Shown here one piece after another: positions 1 through 8,628 of a DNA stretch of 36,475 nt. The translations under genes and the position numbers were made by a program. Every line of letters starts with the position of its first letter. Position 1 is the stretch's first letter. A model generated the notes under the pieces. The model was not told the DNA's origin. It ran no database searches and saw nothing but the letters and a program-made list of their open reading frames with translations. The stretch is from NCBI RefSeq assembly GCF_030604785.1, contig NZ_JAUVVF010000037.1, forward strand, positions 1 to 36,475, written 5' to 3'. The DNA is from Paracoccus sp. (in: a-proteobacteria). Its GTDB lineage: Bacteria; Pseudomonadota; Alphaproteobacteria; Rhodobacterales; Rhodobacteraceae.

Positions 1-45
1 CGGGCGGGCGGAGGCGTAGAAGGGGAAAAACTCGGCGAGGCAGAG

Positions 46-1560
46 ATGAGCAAACCCGTTATCCTGTGCATTCTCGACGGCTGGGGCCTGTCGGACCGGC
101 CCGAGCAGAGCGCGCCCGACCGCGCCGCGACCCCCTGCTACGACCGGCTGATGCGGGACTGCCCCAATGCCCGATTGATCACTTATGGTCCCGATGTCGG
201 GCTGCCGCGCGGGCAGATGGGCAATTCCGAGGTCGGCCATACCAATATCGGCGCGGGCCGGGTCGTCGCCATGGATCTGGGCGCGATCGATCTGGCCATC
301 GAGGAGGGCAGCTTCGGACGCAACGAGGCGCTGACCGGCTTTGTCGAGACGCTGCGCGCGACAGGCGGCACGGCGCATCTGATGGGCGTCGTCTCGGATG
401 GCGGCGTTCACGGGCATCTGTCGCATGTGCTGGCCGCGGCGCGGGTCGTGGCGGGGGCGGGCGTGCCGGTCGTGATCCATGCCGTGACCGACGGGCGGGA
501 CGTGCCGCCGTCTTCGGCGGATGCGTTTGTCGCCGCGCTGGAGGCGGGCCTGCCTGCGGGCGCGCGGATCGGCACCGTGATCGGGCGCTATTACGCCATG
601 GACCGCGACAACCGGTGGGAGCGTGTGCAGCGCGCCTTTGACGCCATGGTCGCGGGCCGGGGCGAGGATGCCGCCAGTGCCTCGGCCGCGGTGGCCGCCG
701 CATGGGCGCGGGGCGAGACCGACGAGTTCCTCGCGCCTTTCGTCATCGACGGCTATAACGGTGCGCAGGATGGCGACGGGTTCTTCTGCCTGAACTTCCG
801 CGCCGACCGTGCGCGAGAGATCCTGTCGGCCATCGGCGATCCGGCTTTCGACGCCTTTGACGTCTCGGCGCGGCCGGAATGGGCGGCGCTGCTGGGCATG
901 GTCGATTACAGCGCGCGCCACGACACCTTCATGCAGGCCGCCTATCCCAAGCGGCAGGTGGTGAACACGTTGGGGGCCTGGGTGGCGTCGAAGGGGTTGC
1001 GGCAGTTCCGGCTGGCCGAGACCGAGAAGTATCCGCATGTGACCTTCTTCCTGAATGGCGGGAAGGAGGCGCCCGAGCCGGGCGAGGATCGCTACATGCC
1101 CGCCAGTCCCAAGGTGGCGACCTATGATCTGGCGCCCGAGATGGCCGCCGACGAGGTGACGGCCAAGCTGGTCGAGGTGATCGGGCAGGGCTACGACCTG
1201 ATCGTCGTGAACTATGCCAATCCCGACATGGTGGGCCATACCGGCAGTCTGGACGCCGCCGCGCGCGCCTGCGAGGCCGTGGACCGTGGGCTGGACGCCA
1301 TGACGCGCGCGCTGGAATCCCTCGGCGGGGCCGCGCTGATCTGCGCCGATCACGGCAATTGCGAGCAGATGATCGACCCCGAGACCGGCGGCGCGCATAC
1401 CGCCCATACGCTGAACCCGGTGCCCGTGATCCTGTTCGGCGGCCCGCCCGGCGTGCGGCTGCGCGACGGGCGGCTGGCCGATCTGGCGCCGACCGTCCTT
1501 CAGCTGATGGATCTGGACCAGCCTGCCGAGATGACCGGCACCAGTCTGATCGTCGCATGA
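46..1560 (+). CDS. gpmI: 2,3-bisphosphoglycerate-independent phosphoglycerate mutase
   Basis: Cytoplasmic glycolytic/gluconeogenic enzyme that interconverts 3- and 2-phosphoglycerate using two Mn ions and a phosphoserine intermediate. The 504-residue length is normal for the family. Visible signatures are DGWG at 11-14 (metal ligand D11), GNSEVGHTNIGAGR at 59-72 with the catalytic serine S61, H123, TDGRD at 148-152, NFRADRAR at 250-257, K328, D394 and H398 in NPDMVGHTG, D435-H436 in ADHGN, and H454. All catalytic and metal residues appear present. A purine-rich stretch (ggcgaggcagag) directly precedes the ATG. The next gene starts inside its stop codon (ATGA), so the two are translationally coupled. 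Confidence 0.97.
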   Translation: MSKPVILCILDGWGLSDRPEQSAPDRAATPCYDRLMRDCPNARLITYGPDVGLPRGQMGNSEVGHTNIGAGRVVAMDLGAIDLAIEEGSFGRNEALTGFVETLRATGGTAHLMGVVSDGGVHGHLSHVLAAARVVAGAGVPVVIHAVTDGRDVPPSSADAFVAALEAGLPAGARIGTVIGRYYAMDRDNRWERVQRAFDAMVAGRGEDAASASAAVAAAWARGETDEFLAPFVIDGYNGAQDGDGFFCLNFRADRAREILSAIGDPAFDAFDVSARPEWAALLGMVDYSARHDTFMQAAYPKRQVVNTLGAWVASKGLRQFRLAETEKYPHVTFFLNGGKEAPEPGEDRYMPASPKVATYDLAPEMAADEVTAKLVEVIGQGYDLIVVNYANPDMVGHTGSLDAAARACEAVDRGLDAMTRALESLGGAALICADHGNCEQMIDPETGGAHTAHTLNPVPVILFGGPPGVRLRDGRLADLAPTVLQLMDLDQPAEMTGTSLIVA

Positions 1561-2795
1561 GCCGCGCGCTTGGCCTTGTGCTGGCCGCGCTGCTGGCGGG
1601 TTCCGCCGCCGCGCAGGAGGTGGTCGAGGACATCACCGGTCCCGGCCTTGTGACGGGCGGTCCCGATCTGGCCGAAAGCGCACTGCTGACCCCGGCCGGG
1701 CGCGCCGTGGCCGATGCCGAGGCGGCGGCCGCGCTGCTGCGCGCCGCGCTCGGCCAATTGTCCGGGGCGGTCGCGGCCGACGATCAGGTCGTCGCCCTGA
1801 CCGAGGTGATCCGCGCGTATGAGCTGGGCCTTGCCGCTCTGCGCGACGGGTTGCGGCAGGCCCATGCGCGCGAGCTGGAACTGCGCGACCGTTTCGAGGC
1901 GCAGAGCGCGCAGCTGTCGCGCGTGCTGGGTGCCATGACCGCGTTGCAGCAAAGCCCTGAAAGCACGATGCTGCTGCATCCGGCGGGGGCGCTGTCGAAT
2001 GCGCGTTCGGGGATGATCCTGTCTGATGTCACGCCGGGCCTGCGCGCCCAGGCCGAGGCGCTGCAGGCCGATCTGGACGAGATCGCGACCGTGCGGGCGC
2101 TGCAGGCCAGCGCGTCGGCGATGCTGGGCAACGGGCTGGCCTCGGTCCAGGAGGCGCGGCGGCTTCTGGCCAGCGCGGCGGGCGACCGGTCCTCGATGCC
2201 GACGCGCTATGCCGAGGACCCCGAGGAATTGCAGGCCCTGCGCGAGGCGGCGGATTCGCTGGACGATTTCGCGCGCGGCATCGCCCGGATGGAAAAGGAT
2301 GTCGGGCCCCCGATGGAGGATTTCGAGGGCGCTCAGGGCAGCTTGCGCCTGCCCGTGGTCGGCACCGTCCTGCGCCCCTATGACGAACCCGATGCGGCAG
2401 GCGTGCGCCGCCCCGGCTGGGTCATCGCCACGGCCCCCGCCGCCCTGGTCCAGACGCCATGGCCTGCGACGATCCGCTATCGCGGTCCGTTTCTCGATTA
2501 CGGCAATGTGATGATCGCCGAGCCCGCACGCGGCTACCTTATGATCTTCGCGGGCCTGTCGCAGGTCTTTGGCGAGGTGGGCGATGTGCTGGCAGCGGGC
2601 GATCCGGTCGGGCTGATGGGGGGTGCCGAGGCTCCGGCGCAGGAATTCGGCGCGCGTTTCGTCGCCGATGCCGCCATGGGAGGCGCGGCGGGCCGCCCCG
2701 AGACGCTGTATCTGGAACTGCGGCGTGGCAATGAAACTCTGGACCCGGCAGAGTGGTTCGTGCTGAATCCCTTTGTCGAGCCGCAACAGGATTGA
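1557..2795 (+). CDS. EnvC-like murein hydrolase activator, degenerate LytM domain
   Basis: 412-residue exported protein. The ATG overlaps the gpmI stop by 4 bases; longer in-frame starts would lie deep inside gpmI and were rejected. Residues 1-20 form a signal peptide ending AAA-Q. Residues about 35-230 are alanine/glutamate/leucine-rich and look coiled-coil. A LytM/M23-like domain starts near 261. The M23 zinc ligands are gone: GWVI sits where G-x-D is expected, IFAGL where the Y-x-H motif should be, and LYLEL where the HxH motif should be. In EnvC such loss is normal, because the domain activates amidases under FtsEX control rather than cutting peptidoglycan. The role here is inferred from that family. 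It lies between gpmI and ctpA. Confidence 0.82.
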   Translation: MSRALGLVLAALLAGSAAAQEVVEDITGPGLVTGGPDLAESALLTPAGRAVADAEAAAALLRAALGQLSGAVAADDQVVALTEVIRAYELGLAALRDGLRQAHARELELRDRFEAQSAQLSRVLGAMTALQQSPESTMLLHPAGALSNARSGMILSDVTPGLRAQAEALQADLDEIATVRALQASASAMLGNGLASVQEARRLLASAAGDRSSMPTRYAEDPEELQALREAADSLDDFARGIARMEKDVGPPMEDFEGAQGSLRLPVVGTVLRPYDEPDAAGVRRPGWVIATAPAALVQTPWPATIRYRGPFLDYGNVMIAEPARGYLMIFAGLSQVFGEVGDVLAAGDPVGLMGGAEAPAQEFGARFVADAAMGGAAGRPETLYLELRRGNETLDPAEWFVLNPFVEPQQD

Positions 2796-2810
2796 GGCAG
2801 AAAGGCCGTC

Positions 2811-4223
2811 ATGAGACATTATCTGATCGCAGGCATCGGGGGCGTGCTGGCCGGGGCGCTGGTCACGACCCAGATCGCGGGGCCCCTGGTCGCGCAAGAG
2901 GCGGGGCGCAATGTCTCGGTCTATGAGCAGCTCGAACTGTTCGGCAACATCTTCGAACGCATCCGCACCGATTATGTCGAGGCGCCCGACGACAAGGCCC
3001 TGATCGAGGCCGCGATCAACGGGATGCTGACCTCGCTGGACCCGCATTCGGGCTTTCTGTCGGCGGATGCCTATTCCGACATGCGCACCCAGACGCGCGG
3101 CAGCTTCGGCGGTCTGGGGATCGAGGTCAGTCAGGAAGAGGGGATGGTCCGCGTCGTCTCGCCCATCGACGACACGCCGGCCGCGCAGGCCGGAGTGCAG
3201 GCGGGCGACTTCATCACCCATGTGAACGGCGAATCGCTGCTGGGTCTGACGCTGGATCAGGCCGTGGACATGATGCGCGGCCCCGTCGGGTCGGAAATCA
3301 CCATCACCATCCTGCGCCAGGGCGAGACCGAGCCCTTTGACCTGACGATGACGCGCGACACGATCCGCCTGACCGTCGTCCGCACCAGGGTCGAGGGGAA
3401 CGCTGTGATCCTGCGCGTCTCGACCTTCAACGACGAGACCTATGACACCCTGCGCACGGAACTGGAAAAGGCCGTCGAGGAAGCGGGCGGCATCGACCGC
3501 GTGACCGGCTTCGTCCTTGATCTGCGCAACAATCCGGGCGGTCTGCTCAATCAGGCGATCAGCGTGTCCGACGCATTCCTCGATGCCGGCGAAATCGTCA
3601 GCACGCGCGGCCGCGACGCCTCGCAGAGCGAGCGCTGGAATGCCGAGCCAGGCGATCTGGCGCAGGGCAAGCCGATGGTCGTGCTGATCAATGGCGGCTC
3701 GGCCAGCGCCTCGGAGATCGTGACCGGTGCGCTGCAGGATCACCGCCGCGCCATCGTCGTGGGCGAGAAATCCTTTGGGAAGGGCAGCGTCCAGACGGTG
3801 ATGCCGGTGACGGCGGACAGCGCGATCCGGCTGACCACGGCGCGCTACTACACGCCGTCGGGCCGCTCGATCCAGGCCATGGGAATCCAGCCCGACATCC
3901 TGGTCGCCCAGCCCCGCCGCAATCCCCATGTCGAGGACGAGGAAGCGCGCAGCAGCAGCAGCTTCTCGCGGTCCGAGGCGGAACTGCGCGGCGCGCTTGG
4001 CAACGAGGTCAGCGATGACCAGCGCGACCTGATGGAGCGCGAGGCCGCCGAACTGGCCGCCACCGCCGCCCTGCGCGAAGAGGATTACCAGCTGGCCTAT
4101 GCGGTCGACATCCTCAAGGGTCTGGCGGCGGTCAACTTCCGGGCCGATCAGGTGCCGGTGGGCGCAACCCCCGCCGCCACCGGCGAGGGCGCGGGCACAG
4201 GCGGCGCGTCCAGCAATGGCTGA
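2811..4223 (+). CDS. ctpA: Carboxy-terminal processing protease (S41)
   Basis: Periplasmic serine protease of 470 residues. It has an N-terminal hydrophobic signal/anchor (about 4-28), a PDZ domain (about 95-170, with the GLGIEV carboxylate-binding loop at 101-106) and an S41 catalytic core. The Ser/Lys dyad is seen as GSASASE (S299) and [11 protein letters not shown] (K324), spaced 25 residues apart as in Prc/CtpA enzymes. The tail after about 375 is acidic and serine-rich. Family members degrade or trim envelope proteins, including peptidoglycan hydrolases. It starts 15 bases after the EnvC-like gene, and its 3' end overlaps the rppH start by 8 bases, so it is an operon member. Confidence 0.95.
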   Translation: MRHYLIAGIGGVLAGALVTTQIAGPLVAQEAGRNVSVYEQLELFGNIFERIRTDYVEAPDDKALIEAAINGMLTSLDPHSGFLSADAYSDMRTQTRGSFGGLGIEVSQEEGMVRVVSPIDDTPAAQAGVQAGDFITHVNGESLLGLTLDQAVDMMRGPVGSEITITILRQGETEPFDLTMTRDTIRLTVVRTRVEGNAVILRVSTFNDETYDTLRTELEKAVEEAGGIDRVTGFVLDLRNNPGGLLNQAISVSDAFLDAGEIVSTRGRDASQSERWNAEPGDLAQGKPMVVLINGGSASASEIVTGALQDHRRAIVVGEKSFGKGSVQTVMPVTADSAIRLTTARYYTPSGRSIQAMGIQPDILVAQPRRNPHVEDEEARSSSSFSRSEAELRGALGNEVSDDQRDLMEREAAELAATAALREEDYQLAYAVDILKGLAAVNFRADQVPVGATPAATGEGAGTGGASSNG

Positions 4224-4722
4224 TGCGGCGGCTGATGCGGGGGCCCAGACGGGTCCGGGCGGTCTGCCCTATCGTCCCTGCGCGGGGGTGGTGCTGCTGA
4301 ACCATCGGGGGCTGGTCTTTGCGGGCCAGCGCCTTGACATGCCGGGCGCGTGGCAGATGCCGCAGGGCGGCATCGACAAGGGCGAGACCCCGCGCGAGGC
4401 CGCCCTGCGCGAACTGACCGAGGAAACCGGCGTCCCTGCCGATCTGGTGGAAGTGCTGGGCGAGACGCCCGGCTGGGTCACATACGACCTGCCCCCCGAC
4501 ATGGTTGGTCGCGTCTGGAAGGGCCGCTATGGCGGGCAGCGCCAGAAATGGCTGTGCCTGCGCTTCCTCGGCCGGGACGAGGATATCCGCATCGACACGG
4601 ACCATCCCGAATTCGACCGCTGGCAATGGATGGGCGCCGAGGACCTGCTTGCCAGCATCGTCCCCTTCAAGCGCGCCGTCTATGCCGAAGTGCTGGATGC
4701 CTTCCGCGACTGGGTGCGGTGA
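4216..4722 (+). CDS. rppH: RNA pyrophosphohydrolase (Nudix)
   Basis: 168 residues. The ATG overlaps the ctpA stop region by 8 bases. A longer frame opens at 4099, but its extra residues are a shadow of ctpA, so the downstream ATG was chosen. The Nudix box G-x5-E-x7-RE-L-x-EE-x-G-V is complete at residues 51-73. The flanking [10 protein letters not shown] (18-27) and the RYGGQRQKW segment are typical of RppH. The enzyme removes pyrophosphate from the 5' end of mRNA, which triggers RNase E decay. It is the last gene of the gpmI operon. Its final 43 bases overlap the 3' end of the opposing nagA. Confidence 0.93.
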   Translation: MADAAADAGAQTGPGGLPYRPCAGVVLLNHRGLVFAGQRLDMPGAWQMPQGGIDKGETPREAALRELTEETGVPADLVEVLGETPGWVTYDLPPDMVGRVWKGRYGGQRQKWLCLRFLGRDEDIRIDTDHPEFDRWQWMGAEDLLASIVPFKRAVYAEVLDAFRDWVR

Positions 4723-5840
4723 TCCCCGGCCGTCCATAGCCGCGCCGTCGTCAGGTCATGGTCCAGCAGGGTCAGGTCGGCCCTGACGCCGGGGCGCAGG
4801 ATGCCCAGTCCGTCCTGCCGGCCCAGCACGCGCGCAGCTTCGCTGGTCGCCATGGCCAAGGCGCGGACCAGCCCGCCCTCGGGCAGGGCGGCGATGCGGC
4901 GCACGGCCTGGGCCAACGTCAGATCGGCCCCCGCCAGCGTGCCGTCGGCCAGCGTCAGCCGCCCGTCATGGCGAAGGACGCGCCGCCCGCCCAGATCCAT
5001 CTGCGTCAGCCCGGTCCCGGCAAAGGCCATGCAATCGGTGACCAGAAACAGCCCCTGCGGCCGGGCACGCAGCGCGATCCGCATCATGGCCGGATGCACA
5101 TGGATGCCGTCGGCGATTAGCCCGGCATGGGCGTCGCCCGACAGAACCGCGCTGACCAGACCGGGCTTGCGGTGATCCATCTGGCTCATGGCGTTGAAGA
5201 GATGCGTGGCGCAGGTCGCGCCTGCGGCAAAGGCCTGCTCGGCCTGATCCAGGGCGCAATCGCTGTGGCCAAGGCTGACCACCGCGCCCGCAGCGCGCAG
5301 GGCGGCGATCTGCTCGGGGTGCACAGCCTCGGGCGCCAGCGTCACCATCAACGAGGGCAGTTGCCGCGCAGCGGTGCAGAGGCGGTCCAGATCGGCATCT
5401 TCCATCGGCCGGATCAGCGCGGCGTCATGGGCGCCCTTGCGGCGCGGGTCCAGATGCGGGCCTTCCAGATGCAGGCCCAGAAAGCCCGGCACCTGCTGGC
5501 GGGCGGCCTCGATCCCGGCCTCGATCACCTGGGTGGTCGCGTCGGGCGTGTCTGTGATCAGCGTGGGCAGGATGCCCGCCGTGCCCAGTCCGCGATGGGC
5601 CTGACAGATCGCGCGCAGCGCCGCGACATCGGTCGCGCCGTCGACCATCAGCCCGCCGCCGCCATTGGCCTGAAGATCCAGAAACCCCGGCGCGATGATC
5701 CCCTCCACGCGCTCGGTCGGGGGACCGGCCTCGGCCTCGGGCAGAAGGGCGGCGACACGGCCATCCTCGATCACCAACGCCGCGTTGTCCTGCAGCGTCG
5801 TCCCGTCGAAGATGCGCGCACCGGCAAGGACGTGCCGCAT
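4680..5840 (-). CDS. nagA: N-acetylglucosamine-6-phosphate deacetylase
   Basis: 386-residue amidohydrolase that converts GlcNAc-6-phosphate to glucosamine-6-phosphate plus acetate. Visible signatures are QANGGGG (57-63), LEGPHL with metal ligand E126, SLGHS with H192, ATHLFNAM with H213, IADGIHVHP with H248, and the catalytic Asp D269 in LVTDCM. It is the last gene of the minus-strand arm of the amino-sugar island. Its ATG overlaps the stop of the upstream SIS gene by one base (TGATG), so translation is coupled. The 3' end runs 43 bases antisense into rppH. The last roughly 15 residues are lysine/serine-rich and beyond the usual fold. Confidence 0.95.
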   Translation of the reverse strand: MRHVLAGARIFDGTTLQDNAALVIEDGRVAALLPEAEAGPPTERVEGIIAPGFLDLQANGGGGLMVDGATDVAALRAICQAHRGLGTAGILPTLITDTPDATTQVIEAGIEAARQQVPGFLGLHLEGPHLDPRRKGAHDAALIRPMEDADLDRLCTAARQLPSLMVTLAPEAVHPEQIAALRAAGAVVSLGHSDCALDQAEQAFAAGATCATHLFNAMSQMDHRKPGLVSAVLSGDAHAGLIADGIHVHPAMMRIALRARPQGLFLVTDCMAFAGTGLTQMDLGGRRVLRHDGRLTLADGTLAGADLTLAQAVRRIAALPEGGLVRALAMATSEAARVLGRQDGLGILRPGVRADLTLLDHDLTTARLWTAGDHRTQSRKASSTSA

Positions 5841-6868
5841 CAGATCGTCTCCGTCACCTTGCGAAGATGGGGCGGAGTGTCGGGATCAAAGCCGCGACGG
5901 CGGGCCAACTCTTCGACAAAGGCGTAGTAGCTGGCGATCAGCACCAGCGGCGCGACCAGCGGATGCAGCCCCGCGACCGAGGGCAAGCACGTGGCGCCCC
6001 GCGCCTCGGCCCCGGTCAGGAACACGTCGGCGCCCTGCGCGGCCATGCGTTCGGCGGTTTCCACCACCTGCGGCAGGGCGGCATCCTCGACCCCCAGCAC
6101 CAGAACCGGGAAATGCGCCTGAACGATGGCGGCGGGGCCGTGCAGCACCTCGGCTGCGCTGTAGGCCTCGGCATGGATGCCCGAGGTTTCCTTCATCTTC
6201 AGCGCCGCCTCGGCCGCGATGGCAAAGCCCGGCCCGCGCCCCAGAACGAAGGCCTGCGAGGCCCGCGACAGCCGCGCGGCCAAAGGCGACCAATCCAGCG
6301 CCACGGCCCGTTCCAACGCCTGAGGCAGGTCGGCCACCGCGCGGCGCAGATCGTCGTCCTGCCGCCATTCGGCCAGCAGGGCCAGCCCGGCCAGGACCGA
6401 ATTCACGAATGTCTTGGTGGCGGCGACGCTTTTCTCCTCGCCCGCAGCAAGGGCCAGGCAATGGGCCGAGGCCTCGGCCATCGGGCTGTCGGCGTGGTTC
6501 GTGATGGCGATGGACAGCGCGCCGCCCTTGCCTGCCGCGCGCATCATTTCCACGATGTCGGGGCTGCGGCCCGATTGCGAGATGCCGAGGCAGGCCGCAT
6601 GGGCCAGCCGCAGCGGACGGCGGTAGATCGAGGCGATAGACGGGCCGATCGAGGCCACAGGCAGGCCCGCCTGCAATTCGATGGCGTATTTCAGGTAGCT
6701 GGCCGCATGGTCGGACGAGCCGCGCGCCACGGTCGCGACCAGCGCCAGATCGCGGTCGCGCAGCGCGGCGGCGGTCCGGGCCAGCGCCTCGCGCGAGCGG
6801 TCCAGAAAGCGCGCGGCGGCCTGCGGGATTTCGGCCACTTCGCTGGCCATGTGGCTTTGGGTCATCAT
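5840..6868 (-). CDS. SIS-domain glucosamine-6-phosphate deaminase (NagB-II-like)
   Basis: 342 residues made only of two sugar-isomerase (SIS) domains, about 40-165 and 205-320. They resemble the isomerase half of GlmS but lack the N-terminal glutaminase. Recognisable pieces are GSSDHAASY, SQSGRSPDIVE, SVAATKTF, the HAEAYSAAEVLHGP loop and the C-terminal HLRKVTETI. Proteins of this architecture beside nagA act as alternative glucosamine-6-phosphate deaminases, giving fructose-6-phosphate plus ammonia. No classical NagB is present in the window, which fits this role. An AgaS-type galactosamine enzyme is the main alternative. Two tandem ATGs exist; the first overlaps the gntR stop by 4 bases and the second by 1. 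Confidence 0.85.
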   Translation of the reverse strand: MMTQSHMASEVAEIPQAAARFLDRSREALARTAAALRDRDLALVATVARGSSDHAASYLKYAIELQAGLPVASIGPSIASIYRRPLRLAHAACLGISQSGRSPDIVEMMRAAGKGGALSIAITNHADSPMAEASAHCLALAAGEEKSVAATKTFVNSVLAGLALLAEWRQDDDLRRAVADLPQALERAVALDWSPLAARLSRASQAFVLGRGPGFAIAAEAALKMKETSGIHAEAYSAAEVLHGPAAIVQAHFPVLVLGVEDAALPQVVETAERMAAQGADVFLTGAEARGATCLPSVAGLHPLVAPLVLIASYYAFVEELARRRGFDPDTPPHLRKVTETI

Positions 6869-7632
6869 GATGTCCTTTCCGCCTCGGGGGCGAGTTTCAG
6901 CTCGACGGCGAAGTCATAGGCGTCGCCGCGATAGACCGAGCGTGTGAATTCGACCACCTGCCCCGAGGACAGGTAGGACAGCCTCTCAATCCGCAGGCCC
7001 GCGACGCCGGTTCCCACGCCCAGAAGCTCGGCATCCGCCGGTCCCAGATTGGCGGCCGAGATGCGCTGGACGGCGCGCACCGGCAGGGTGCCGCGCGACC
7101 GCAGCAGGGCGTAAAGCGAGGCCTCGACCGATTCCGGATCTGGCAGCAGCCGGGCGGGCAGTGAGGCGCGTTCGATGGCCAGCGGCACGCCGTCGGCGCT
7201 GCGGACCCGTTCCAGACGCGCCACGCTGTCATCGGCGCCAAGGCCCAGTGCCATGATCTCTTCGGGCGAGGGGGTGTGCAGCGCGCGCGCCAGCCAGCGG
7301 CTTTCGACCTGCTTGCCGCGCCGCTGCATGTCCTCGGTGAACGAGGTCAGCCGCGACAGCGCCTGTTCCAGCCGCTCGACCCGAGGGGCGACGAAGGTGC
7401 CCGATCCGCGTTTCTGGATCAGCTGGCCCGAGGCGACCAGCGCCTCGACCCCCTTGCGGACGGTGACGCGCGACAGGCCCGTCATCGCCGCCATCTCGCG
7501 TTCCGAGGGCAGGCTGTCGCCGGCCTTCAGATCGCCCGCCGCGATGGCCTCGGCGATGCGGCGGTGCAGTTGCAGGTAAAGCGGCCCCGCCTTCGTGTCG
7601 GCAAAGGCATCCGGCGAGAAGAGGCCGGTCAT
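6865..7632 (-). CDS. GntR/HutC-family regulator with UTRA domain (NagR-like)
   Basis: 255 residues. A GntR winged helix spans about 18-85 (PLYLQLHRRI, LPSEREMAAMTGLSRVTVRKG, GSGTFV), and a UTRA effector domain spans about 105-245. UTRA members of this branch bind phosphorylated amino sugars. Lying inside the amino-sugar operon, it probably senses GlcNAc-6-phosphate, glucosamine-6-phosphate or MurNAc-6-phosphate and controls both arms of the island as well as its own gene. The likely targets are the two 17-bp elements in the divergent promoter region (8498-8514 and 8588-8604). The ATG overlaps the kinase stop (ATGA), and the stop overlaps the SIS gene start. Effector and sites are inferred. 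Confidence 0.9.
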   Translation of the reverse strand: MTGLFSPDAFADTKAGPLYLQLHRRIAEAIAAGDLKAGDSLPSEREMAAMTGLSRVTVRKGVEALVASGQLIQKRGSGTFVAPRVERLEQALSRLTSFTEDMQRRGKQVESRWLARALHTPSPEEIMALGLGADDSVARLERVRSADGVPLAIERASLPARLLPDPESVEASLYALLRSRGTLPVRAVQRISAANLGPADAELLGVGTGVAGLRIERLSYLSSGQVVEFTRSVYRGDAYDFAVELKLAPEAERTS

Positions 7633-8474
7633 GGCGCCTCTCCCATCTGCAGGGCCATGGCGAGCGCGCCGCTGACGGAATCGCCCACCGCCGGGCGCAG
7701 GGGCCAGCGATCGGCCAGCCGGGCAGCATAATGCGGACCAAGCCCGCCGGTCAGGACCACGGGCAGCCGGTCGCCCTGTTGCAGCGCGCCGATCGAGGCG
7801 TCCAGTTCTGCCAGTGCCGCATCGAAGATCGCGCGTGCCGCCGGATCGTCCGAGGTCACGATGCGGGGGGCCAGCCGCGCAAAGTCGCCGGGGCGGGCGG
7901 TGTTGCCGAAGGCGATGATCCCCTCGATCCCGTCGAATTCCTCAAGAATTTGCGCCAGCAGCGGTGACATGGGGTGGAACCCGTCCGCTGCCCTCAGGGC
8001 CAGCGCCAGAAGGTTGCGCCCCAGAACCGCGCCGCTGCCCTCGTCGCCCATCAGAAAGCCCCGCCCGCCGACCTGTCGCAGCGTGCCGCCGCGCTGAACG
8101 GCAAAGACCGACCCGGTCCCCATCGCCGCGAGGATGCCGTCATCGGGACCAAGCGCGCCGCGCGCCGCAGTGATCCCGTCATTCACGATCCGCATCCGCG
8201 CAAAGGGCAGCATGGCCTCCAGCCGCGCCGCCGCCGCACGCATGCTGCCGCCCGCAAGGCCCAGTGCGGCGGTCAGATCAGCGGGCGCGACGCCAATGCG
8301 CGACTGGGCCAGCGCCTCGGTCGTGGCGGCCATGATGCTGGCGGCGGCAAGGTCGATATCGGTGTTGATATTGGCCGGGCCGCCCGAGCCCTGCCCCAGG
8401 ATGCGCCCGGCCGGATCGGCCAGCACTGCGCGGCAACCCGTTCCCCCGCCATCGATTCCCAGAAACAGCGCCAT
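7629..8474 (-). CDS. BadF/BadG-type N-acetyl amino-sugar kinase
   Basis: 281-residue ATPase of the BadF/BadG/BcrA/BcrD family, which belongs to the ASKHA sugar-kinase fold. Evidence is the phosphate-binding GIDGGGT at 6-12, the MGTGSV segment, GDEGSGAVLGR typical of NagK/BadF kinases, and the LTGGLG adenosine motif near the C-terminus. The frame is open upstream to 8522, but ATG 8474 is preceded by a good Shine-Dalgarno (caaggaggcgat) and matches the family start. It is first in the minus-strand arm. Family precedent includes GlcNAc kinases and the clostridial MurNAc/GlcNAc kinase MurK, so either or both sugars are plausible. Substrate is inferred from context. Confidence 0.87.
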   Translation of the reverse strand: MALFLGIDGGGTGCRAVLADPAGRILGQGSGGPANINTDIDLAAASIMAATTEALAQSRIGVAPADLTAALGLAGGSMRAAAARLEAMLPFARMRIVNDGITAARGALGPDDGILAAMGTGSVFAVQRGGTLRQVGGRGFLMGDEGSGAVLGRNLLALALRAADGFHPMSPLLAQILEEFDGIEGIIAFGNTARPGDFARLAPRIVTSDDPAARAIFDAALAELDASIGALQQGDRLPVVLTGGLGPHYAARLADRWPLRPAVGDSVSGALAMALQMGEAP

Positions 8475-8497
8475 ATCGCCTCCTTGTTTGCGGCAAG

Positions 8498-8514
8498 ATA
8501 CCAAAACAATACCA
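8498..8514 (-). promoter_or_regulatory. Candidate GntR operator, left copy
   Basis: Read on the minus strand it is tggtattgttttggtat, two TGGTAT half-sites in direct repeat separated by five bases (an 11-bp period). It lies 24 bases upstream of the sugar-kinase ATG. An almost identical copy in mirror orientation stands before murQ. That repeat across a divergent promoter beside a gntR gene is the evidence. Binding by this GntR protein is inferred. Confidence 0.65.
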
Positions 8515-8587
8515 AACAGCAAGAGGCAACGCGAAATGCCCTGATATCGGGCGGTTTTCAGGCAAATCCAGCAAGCCTCTTTACAAG

Positions 8588-8604
8588 TGGTATTGTTTTG
8601 GCAT
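8588..8604 (+). promoter_or_regulatory. Candidate GntR operator, right copy
   Basis: Reads tggtattgttttggcat on the plus strand, differing from the left copy at one of 17 positions. It ends 24 bases before the murQ ATG, mirroring the placement of the left copy before the kinase gene. The AT-rich element stands out in a GC-rich region. It probably serves the same regulator, so that both arms are induced together. Confidence 0.65.
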
Positions 8605-8628
8605 CATCTAGCGGCAGAGGAGAATCAC

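Noticed and set aside
1500..3929. 809-codon open frame on the minus strand across the EnvC-like and ctpA genes
   Set aside because: Lies antisense to two genes with clear motifs. Its composition is typical of GC-rich shadow frames, with no domain or ribosome-binding site.
5840..6868. SIS gene as a full GlmS glucosamine synthase
   Set aside because: The N-terminal glutaminase domain with its catalytic cysteine is absent, and the gene lies in a catabolic operon.
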